In this document: positions 58,288-64,000 of the stretch, piece after piece
How the letters are laid out: every line of letters starts with the position of its first letter
Numbering within the stretch: the first letter of the stretch is position 1
NCBI RefSeq assembly: GCF_021497945.1
Contig: NZ_CP046524.1
Coordinates: forward strand, 841,501 to 905,500
Source of the DNA: Streptococcus oralis
GTDB taxonomy: Bacteria > Bacillota > Bacilli > Lactobacillales > Streptococcaceae
Reading direction: 5' to 3'
Length of the DNA stretch: 64,000 bases
Translations under genes and position numbers: made by a program
The notes under the pieces: model-generated
The model's input: the letters and a program-made list of their open reading frames with translations, nothing else
Databases searched by the model: none
What the model was told of the DNA's origin: nothing

Positions 58288-59189
58288 ACCATCACCCCTA
58301 TCATGTAAGAATAAAGCAAGACAAGCACTGTCACGATGCCCATGAATTGCCAGATGAAGCGCGCTTTGAGATAGTGTTTCATCATGAGGAGATTTTTGAT
58401 ATCAAGCATGGGGCCAATGACCAGAAAAGCGAGGACTGGTGCTAGGCCGAAGCTCGAGAGGAGAGAAGCTCCGATAAAGGCGTCCGCCTCGCTACAAAGA
58501 GAGAGGAGAAAGGCTAGAAACATGAGCAAGAGAATCGCAAGGATTGGACTAGCACTGATAGAGGTCAGGATCCGAGTCGGGACATAGACCTGCACGATAG
58601 CAGCAAAGAGACAGCCAAAGACCAAGTAACGCCCCATATCGAAAAACTCATCAATAGCTTGTATAAAAACCTGAAAGACCTTTCTAGCAGGAGTCAAGTG
58701 TGAAAAGTCATGTTCATGACAAGTGATAGGATTCTCTTTTTGAATGGGTTCCTTCCAGAAAAATCCTAGGAAAATCCCAAGCACCAAAGCAATCACAATA
58801 GCTCCCAGAGCTCGCAATAAGGCAAATTTTATTGAATTGCCAAAGGCAGAATATGTGGCGAAAAGAACGATAGGATTGATGATGGGAGCAGTTACCAGAA
58901 AGGGAACGGCCGTGTAGCTGGGCACTTTCTTCTCCAGAAAACGATTGATGATGGGAATGATTCCACACTCGCAGGATGGAAAGAGAAAGCCAATGAAGGT
59001 ACCAAAAAAGATCCTCCCCCAACGATTGCGAGGAAGAAACTCATAAACTTTATCAGGTGTGATATAGACCTCAATCAATCCCGAAATGAGACTCCCAATC
59101 AAGACAAAAGGAAGGGCTTCAATCATGATAGAGAGAAAAATAGCTCCTGCTTGCAAGATGCTAGGAGGAAGAGATTGGAAAATCGTCAT
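58284..59189 (-). CDS. DUF318 permease
   Basis: 301 residues with about eight membrane segments. The signature PSCECGIIPIINRFLEKK lies after the second helix pair, and CSEADAFIGASLLSSFG in a later loop; the cysteines could bind a metal. The family (YraQ/ArsP-related) includes organoarsenical and possibly other efflux permeases. It starts immediately after the stop of the 43-residue gene. Confidence 0.88.
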   Translation of the reverse strand: MTIFQSLPPSILQAGAIFLSIMIEALPFVLIGSLISGLIEVYITPDKVYEFLPRNRWGRIFFGTFIGFLFPSCECGIIPIINRFLEKKVPSYTAVPFLVTAPIINPIVLFATYSAFGNSIKFALLRALGAIVIALVLGIFLGFFWKEPIQKENPITCHEHDFSHLTPARKVFQVFIQAIDEFFDMGRYLVFGCLFAAIVQVYVPTRILTSISASPILAILLLMFLAFLLSLCSEADAFIGASLLSSFGLAPVLAFLVIGPMLDIKNLLMMKHYLKARFIWQFMGIVTVLVLLYSYMIGVMV

Positions 59190-59321
59190 CTATTTTTTCT
59201 TCTCAACTTTTTCTTTTTTGTCTTTGTCATCTGGGAAAGTGACTTGTGTTAAGTCAGGAAGTTTGGCGAATTCTTCAAACATCTTGTCCAAGTCATCCGT
59301 TTTTGTAAATTTAACAGCCAT
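59190..59321 (-). CDS. 43-residue acidic/basic small protein
   Basis: Minus-strand ORF MAVKFTKTDDLDKMFEEFAK then LPDLTQVTFPDDKDKKEK and a KVEKKK tail, with an excellent AGAGGTAGG ribosome site. Its TAG stop is directly followed by the ATG of the permease, so the two are coupled. A minus-strand TATAAT (59358-59353) lies upstream. Highly charged, no membrane segment. I know no function; the context suggests a small regulator or partner of the permease pair. Confidence 0.75.
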   Translation of the reverse strand: MAVKFTKTDDLDKMFEEFAKLPDLTQVTFPDDKDKKEKVEKKK

Positions 59322-59436
59322 GGGCCTACCTCTTTTCTACATTCTACCTCTATTATACTATTATTTTGTGGAAAAGGGATTATTTTGATAATCAAAGATG
59401 CAAAAACAGGTAAGGCAAAACAAGAGCTGTTCCTTA

Positions 59437-59451
59437 TGGTATAATAGATTC
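59437..59451 (+). promoter_or_regulatory. tex promoter predicting a leaderless mRNA
   Basis: TGG-TATAAT (-10 at 59440-59445), then AGATTC, then the ATG at 59452. This is the same geometry as at ribF, with no ribosome site and no -35. Confidence 0.6.
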
Positions 59452-61581
59452 ATGGATAAAAAATACGAAAAAATTTCCCAAGATTTGGGTGTAACCTTAA
59501 AGCAAATCGATACCGTTCTAAGTTTGACGGCAGAAGGGGCGACGATTCCTTTCATCGCACGTTACCGCAAGGACATGACTGGTAGTCTGGATGAGGTGGC
59601 GATTAAGGCGATTATTGATCTGGATAAAAGTCTGACAAATCTCAACGACCGTAAAGAAGCTGTCTTGGCTAAGATTCAAGAACAAGGCAAGCTAACTAAG
59701 GAATTGGAAGAAGCTATCTTAGCTGCCGAAAAATTAGCAGACGTAGAAGAACTTTATCTTCCTTACAAGGAAAAGCGTCGGACCAAGGCAACCATTGCCC
59801 GTGAAGCTGGACTCTTTCCTCTCGCACGCTTGATTTTGCAGAATGTAGCTGACTTAGAGAAAGAGGCCGAGAAGTATGTCTGTGAAGGATTTGCGACTGG
59901 TCAAGAAGCCTTGGCTGGGGCAGTTGATATTTTGGTAGAAGCCTTATCGGAAGATGTGACCTTGCGCTCACTGACCTATCAGGAAGTGCTGAGACACTCT
60001 AAAATCACCTCGCAAGTCAAGGATGAAAGTCTTGATGAAAAACAAGTTTTTCAGATTTATTATGATTTTTCAGAGACAGTTGGCAACATGCAGGGTTATC
60101 GTACCTTGGCCCTCAATCGTGGGGAAAAATTAGGTATTTTGAAGGTTGGCTTTGAACATGCGACGGACCGTATCTTATCTTTCTTTGCTGCTCGTTTCAA
60201 AGTCAAAAATGCCTATATAGATGAAGTGGTTCAGCAATCTGTTAAGAAAAAAGTCTTGCCTGCTATTGAGCGACGCATTCGGACAGAATTAACTGAGAAG
60301 GCGGAAGAAGGGGCTATCCAACTCTTTTCTGACAACCTGCGCAATCTCCTCTTGGTTGCTCCACTGAAAGGGCGCGTGGTTTTAGGATTTGACCCTGCCT
60401 TTCGTACAGGTGCCAAGCTGGCAGTCGTTGATACGACAGGAAAAATGCTGACGAGCCAAGTCATCTATCCTGTCAAACCAGCATCAGCTCGTCAAATCGA
60501 AGAAGCCAAGAAAGATTTGGCAGATTTGATTGGTCAGTATGGCGTAGAAATTATTGCTATCGGAAATGGAACGGCCAGTCGGGAAAGTGAAGCCTTTGTG
60601 GCGGAAGTTCTGAAAGAGTTTCCAGAAGTCAGCTATGTTATTGTCAATGAAAGTGGAGCTTCTGTCTATTCTGCTAGTGAACTTGCTCGTCAGGAGTTTC
60701 CAGAATTAACCGTTGAAAAACGCTCTGCTATCTCTATCGCCCGTCGTTTGCAAGATCCCCTTGCTGAATTGGTTAAAATTGATCCTAAGTCAATTGGTGT
60801 CGGTCAATACCAGCACGATGTCAGTCAGAAGAAACTGTCTGAGAGTCTGGACTTTGTCGTCGATACCGTTGTCAACCAAGTTGGTGTCAATGTCAATACA
60901 GCCAGCCCAGCTCTTCTCTCCCATGTAGCTGGACTCAATAAAACTATTTCTGAAAATATTGTCAAATACCGTGAGGAAGAAGGGAAAATCACTTCACGCG
61001 CCCAAATTAAAAAGGTTCCCCGTCTGGGTGCCAAGGCCTTTGAACAGGCAGCTGGCTTCCTCCGTATCCCAGAAAGCAGCAATATCCTTGATAATACAGG
61101 AGTTCACCCAGAAAATTACGCTGCTGTCAAGGAACTCTTCAAACGCTTGGATATCAAGGACTTGAATGAAGAAGCCCAAAGCAAACTCAAGTCCCTTTCA
61201 GTCAAGGAAGTGGCGCAAGAACTTGACCTTGGACCAGAAACCCTTAAAGATATCATTGCCGACCTTCTCAAACCAGGTAGAGATTTCCGTGATTCCTTTG
61301 ATGCTCCTGTACTCCGTCAAGATGTACTGGATATCAAAGACTTAAAAGTCGGCCAGAAGCTGGAAGGTGTGGTACGTAATGTCGTTGACTTCGGTGCCTT
61401 CGTTGATATCGGGATTCACGAGGACGGCTTGATTCATATTTCTCATATGAGTCGCAAATTTATCAAACACCCCAGTCAAGTGGTTTCAGTCGGAGATTTG
61501 GTAACAGTTTGGGTTAAAAAAATCGATACTGAACGTGAAAAAGTCAATCTGTCGCTCCTCGCTCCAGATGAATCTAACTGA
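59452..61581 (+). CDS. tex: Tex transcription accessory protein
   Basis: 709 residues from the ATG at 59452, the family length; the open frame reaches 59398 but crosses the promoter. Domains: N-terminal helix-turn-helix region ([13 protein letters not shown]), YqgF-like RNase H fold ([21 protein letters not shown]), helix-hairpin-helix pair ([17 protein letters not shown]) and C-terminal S1 domain ([20 protein letters not shown]). Binds nucleic acid and affects transcription and toxin gene expression in other species. Overlaps sprT by 14 bases. Confidence 0.95.
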   Translation: MDKKYEKISQDLGVTLKQIDTVLSLTAEGATIPFIARYRKDMTGSLDEVAIKAIIDLDKSLTNLNDRKEAVLAKIQEQGKLTKELEEAILAAEKLADVEELYLPYKEKRRTKATIAREAGLFPLARLILQNVADLEKEAEKYVCEGFATGQEALAGAVDILVEALSEDVTLRSLTYQEVLRHSKITSQVKDESLDEKQVFQIYYDFSETVGNMQGYRTLALNRGEKLGILKVGFEHATDRILSFFAARFKVKNAYIDEVVQQSVKKKVLPAIERRIRTELTEKAEEGAIQLFSDNLRNLLLVAPLKGRVVLGFDPAFRTGAKLAVVDTTGKMLTSQVIYPVKPASARQIEEAKKDLADLIGQYGVEIIAIGNGTASRESEAFVAEVLKEFPEVSYVIVNESGASVYSASELARQEFPELTVEKRSAISIARRLQDPLAELVKIDPKSIGVGQYQHDVSQKKLSESLDFVVDTVVNQVGVNVNTASPALLSHVAGLNKTISENIVKYREEEGKITSRAQIKKVPRLGAKAFEQAAGFLRIPESSNILDNTGVHPENYAAVKELFKRLDIKDLNEEAQSKLKSLSVKEVAQELDLGPETLKDIIADLLKPGRDFRDSFDAPVLRQDVLDIKDLKVGQKLEGVVRNVVDFGAFVDIGIHEDGLIHISHMSRKFIKHPSQVVSVGDLVTVWVKKIDTEREKVNLSLLAPDESN

Positions 61582-62011
61582 GTATGTTCAGTCTGTTTCC
61601 CTCGAAGACTTTGGTAGACCTTTTATACACCAAGCCCAGTGGAATTCTCGTCTGCGTACGACAGGTGGGCGATTTTTCCCAAAGGATGGGCATTTGGATT
61701 TTAATCCCAAGGTTTATAATAAACTAGGTTTGGAAGTCTTTCGCAAAATCGTGCGCCATGAGCTTTGTCACTATCACCTTTATTTTCAGAAAAAGGGGTA
61801 TCGCCATAAGGACCGAGATTTTAAGGAACTTTTGAAAGAAGTGGATGGACTACGCTTTGTACCACCTTTGAAAAGTCAGGATAGTTACCTAGTCTATCAG
61901 TGCCAATCTTGCCAGCAAATCTATCAACGCAAGAGAAGGATTGACACAAAACGCTATCGCTGTGGCATCTGCCGAGGTAAACTCGTTGTCTTAAATCGGC
62001 CTAAGGACTGA
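61568..62011 (+). CDS. SprT-like zinc metalloprotein
   Basis: 147 residues from the ATG at 61568, inside the end of tex. Zinc-metalloprotease motif HELCH at 64-68, then a C-terminal zinc ribbon ([13 protein letters not shown] ... CGICRGKL). The SprT family resembles eukaryotic Spartan, but a protease role in bacteria is not established. Coupled to tex. Confidence 0.9.
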   Translation: MNLTEYVQSVSLEDFGRPFIHQAQWNSRLRTTGGRFFPKDGHLDFNPKVYNKLGLEVFRKIVRHELCHYHLYFQKKGYRHKDRDFKELLKEVDGLRFVPPLKSQDSYLVYQCQSCQQIYQRKRRIDTKRYRCGICRGKLVVLNRPKD

Positions 62012-62070
62012 TGTTCTTGGTCCCGTTTTATGCTATACTATTTGTAAGAATACCGAAAGAGGAAACAATC

Positions 62071-62343
62071 ATGAATACAAAATTTTATAAAATGAGACGA
62101 AATCGTATGGTGTCAGGAGTTTTAGCTGGTCTATCAGACAAGTGGAAACTTGATGTAACCCTAGTACGCTTTCTCTTCGCCATTTTTACTGTGGCAAATT
62201 TTGGAATCGGTGTGATTATTTACATCATCCTTGCCTCTATCTTGCCAACTAAGGAAGAAATCGAAGCCGAAATGTACGGAACAGGACCACGCAAGCGTAA
62301 AGAAGCCCAAGCCATTGAAGACAATGATGGCTGGTTTTGGTGA
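62071..62343 (+). CDS. PspC-domain membrane protein
   Basis: 90 residues from the ATG at 62071 (AGAGGAAAC site). The PspC domain fills the N-terminus: FYKMRRNRMVSGVLAGLSDK, then one membrane helix (LVRFLFAIFTVANFGIGVIIYIILASILP), then a charged tail ending GWFW. PspC proteins belong to envelope-stress responses (LiaF/LiaX-type networks in Firmicutes). The frame is open upstream to 62011 but without a ribosome site. Confidence 0.88.
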   Translation: MNTKFYKMRRNRMVSGVLAGLSDKWKLDVTLVRFLFAIFTVANFGIGVIIYIILASILPTKEEIEAEMYGTGPRKRKEAQAIEDNDGWFW

Positions 62344-62359
62344 TAATAGTAGAAGCATG

Positions 62360-62388
62360 AACTTCGTCCAATAGGACGAAGTTTTTTA
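62360..62388 (+). terminator. Terminator of the pspC gene
   Basis: AACTTCGTCC (62360-62369), AATA loop, GGACGAAGTT (62374-62383), T run. Confidence 0.88.
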
Positions 62389-62391
62389 AAC

Positions 62392-62421
62392 TTGTCAAAT
62401 CAAATCCTGAAATGGTATAAT
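62392..62421 (+). promoter_or_regulatory. Promoter of the terminal gene
   Basis: TTGTCA (62392-62397), 18 bases, TGG-TATAAT (-10 at 62416-62421). Confidence 0.6.
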
Positions 62422-62455
62422 AAATCAGTGAATACGATAATTTAGAGAGATTAAT

Positions 62456-64000
62456 ATGGCTAACGAGAATAAAACGTTTGAATTACAAAGTTCTGAAATT
62501 GACTTTGACTATGAACAGTTACTTGAATTAGAATATTCTTTAGAAAATAACCTTAAGGATGTTGTTGAACACATAGAGCAACTTGATATAGATAGAGAAA
62601 AATTACAAAATAATGAATACCTTCAAGAATCTATTGAAAATATAGTTTGGGAACAAGTACAACTTCAACTTGCTGCCCAAATAGGTGAAGAGTTTATTAA
62701 AGAGAACAACGGTCAAACTCTAGATTTACGAAAAGATGCACATATACAAACTGCTGAAAATTTTGAAAAAGGAAAATTAGCAACTCATAATAGAGATGTC
62801 GATTATCAAGAAAGATACGATACTTGGCAAAATAATTTTGTTAAAGATGACTTAGGAAATATTAAAACACACTCAACTCGTTCAGGAAAAATTGTAAATA
62901 CTTTAACCAAAGATGCGAGAAAACCATTTGACGCAGGACGACCAACAGGTTCAAAAGAAAAAGGAACTCAGATGGATCATACAGTTTCTGCAGGAGAGAT
63001 TATACGTGATCCAAAGGCAAATGCTTTTTTGACAAAGGAAGAGCAGATTGCTTTTGCAAATAGTAAAGTTAATCTTAACGAAATTAGGAGTGATATTAAT
63101 CAAGCTAAAGGTGATCAATCAACAACTGAATTATTTGATAATCCAAATTCTAAAGGGCAATATGCTAGAGAAGTCCATAATGTTAGTTCAAAAGAAGAAA
63201 ACCAGATGAGGGAAAAAGACAAAGGGGCACGAGCTGAATACGACCGAGTAAGAGATGAAGCTGAGAAGCGAGCTATAAAATTTGGTAAAAAATCACGACG
63301 TGATGAAGCATTAAAAGTTTCAGGAAAAGCTTTGAAAGCAGCGCTTTTACAGTTACTATCAGAATTTTTGCGAGAGTTAATTTCAAAATTTATCTCTTGG
63401 CTTAAAGATACAGAAAGAAACTTATCAACTTTTATTGAAAAGGTAAAAGAGGCCATCATTTCATTTGTAAACAACTTATCAAATCACTTATTAAACGTTG
63501 GGAAATCAGTGGTTACGATGATAGCTTCTGCGATAGTTGGACCTGTAATTAACACTTTTCTAAAAGCATGGACATTTATACACCAAGGTTGGAAGTCATT
63601 AAAAGAAGCGATTGATTATCTAAACAATCCAGATAACAAAGAAAAAAGTGTTCAGATAATGATGCTAGAAATCGGTAAAATTGTTGTTGCTGGTTTATCG
63701 GCTACTGGGGCAATTGTACTTGGAGAAACATTAGGAGCTTCTCTCACAGCTAGTTTTCCAGTCCTAGCTATTTCAATACCACTTTTGGGAACTATTGGTA
63801 GCTTGATTGGAACTTTTATGGGAGCGACCTTATCTGGAATTATTGGCGCTTTTGTATTAAAAATGATTGATCAGCAAATTGTCAATAAACAGATTACTGA
63901 ATTAAGTTCTAAGAAAATTGATCAAAATAATGAAATGTTAGTAATCAAAGATCAATTACTAGATGTAAAGAGCATAAAGCTTCAAGTAGAAAAAGATTCT
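62456..64000 (+). CDS. Long protein with HNH-like motif and membrane segments, 3' end missing
   Basis: Open from the ATG at 62456 to the window end, so at least 515 residues; a weak GAGAG ribosome site precedes it. Residues 1-170 are acidic and helical. Around 173-220 a motif MDHTVSAGEIIRDPKANAFL ... NLN ... NQAKGD resembles an HNH/His-Me nuclease (Asp174-His175, Asn206, Asn215, Lys218-Gly219). A basic helical stretch follows, then membrane segments at about 352-372, 409-425 and 434-468, then a charged coiled tail. I cannot name the family. A nuclease-plus-membrane effector of a defence or toxin system is inference. Confidence 0.6.
   Translation, partial: MANENKTFELQSSEIDFDYEQLLELEYSLENNLKDVVEHIEQLDIDREKLQNNEYLQESIENIVWEQVQLQLAAQIGEEFIKENNGQTLDLRKDAHIQTAENFEKGKLATHNRDVDYQERYDTWQNNFVKDDLGNIKTHSTRSGKIVNTLTKDARKPFDAGRPTGSKEKGTQMDHTVSAGEIIRDPKANAFLTKEEQIAFANSKVNLNEIRSDINQAKGDQSTTELFDNPNSKGQYAREVHNVSSKEENQMREKDKGARAEYDRVRDEAEKRAIKFGKKSRRDEALKVSGKALKAALLQLLSEFLRELISKFISWLKDTERNLSTFIEKVKEAIISFVNNLSNHLLNVGKSVVTMIASAIVGPVINTFLKAWTFIHQGWKSLKEAIDYLNNPDNKEKSVQIMMLEIGKIVVAGLSATGAIVLGETLGASLTASFPVLAISIPLLGTIGSLIGTFMGATLSGIIGAFVLKMIDQQIVNKQITELSSKKIDQNNEMLVIKDQLLDVKSIKLQVEKDS

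Overview
This is a low-GC Firmicute chromosome segment, best read as a Streptococcus of the mitis group (S. mitis / S. oralis / S. pseudopneumoniae, close to but probably not typical S. pneumoniae). The reasons are sortase A with the streptococcal catalytic numbering, a ComX combox (TACGAATA) upstream of dprA, the Leu-codon leader of a leuABCD operon, a tvr-type type I restriction locus, and a GyrA that has the wild-type quinolone-region residues but Gly at position 114, where I recall Ser in pneumococcus. There is no rRNA, CRISPR array, insertion sequence or prophage; the only recombinase belongs to the restriction locus.

Layout. 1-9.3 kb: the 5' end of a YitT-type membrane gene, a DegV fatty-acid-binding protein, HU, ldh (minus strand), gyrA, srtA, then a patch of small immunity-like genes (one broken by a poly-T frameshift) and a formate/nitrite channel. 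9.4-14.7 kb: metY-type sulfhydrylase, a DUF2130 coiled-coil protein, an AT-rich orphan gene, truB and udk. 14.8-22.7 kb: a tightly packed run xseA-xseB-ispA-tlyA-ahrC-recN-phosphatase followed by lepA. 22.9-27.9 kb: dprA, topA, a DUF454 protein, cutC and a YjbR-like protein. 27.9-33.8 kb: leucine operon with a CodY box, a leader peptide attenuator, leuA-leuB-DUF1294-leuC-leuD and a YrdC-domain gene. 33.85-34.55 kb: a 700-base gene-free region that ends in a strong terminator and looks like a structured RNA. 34.55-39.0 kb: SPFH, zinc-ribbon and TPM-domain genes resembling Bacillus ydjI-ydjG-ydjH, plus a lipoprotein. 39.1-45.9 kb: guaC, tRNA-Arg(CCG), rnc-smc and ribF. 46-57.5 kb: hsdM, two expressed hsdS genes, an AbrB/Doc toxin-antitoxin pair, a tyrosine recombinase, a silent hsdS cassette and hsdR, followed by a nucleotidyltransferase, a zinc-ribbon protein and a TPR protein. 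57.5-59.3 kb (minus strand): a DUF318 permease, its TIGR03943 partner and a 43-residue leading gene. 59.4-64 kb: tex, sprT-like, a PspC-domain gene and a long gene running off the end.

How the parts work together. Most genes are housekeeping: DNA topology (gyrA, topA, HU), recombination (recN, xseAB, dprA), translation (lepA, truB, tex) and metabolism (ldh, leu, metY, guaC, ribF). Accessory content falls in four places: the immunity-like patch after srtA, the AT-rich gene at 12.2 kb, the shuffling restriction locus at 46-55 kb with its followers, and the C-terminally incomplete gene at 62.5 kb, which combines an HNH-like motif with several membrane segments. The best candidates for something undescribed are this last gene, the candidate RNA at 34.0-34.4 kb, and the half-subunit hsdS inside the restriction locus. 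Two genes, ribF and tex, have identical promoter geometry that predicts leaderless mRNAs.
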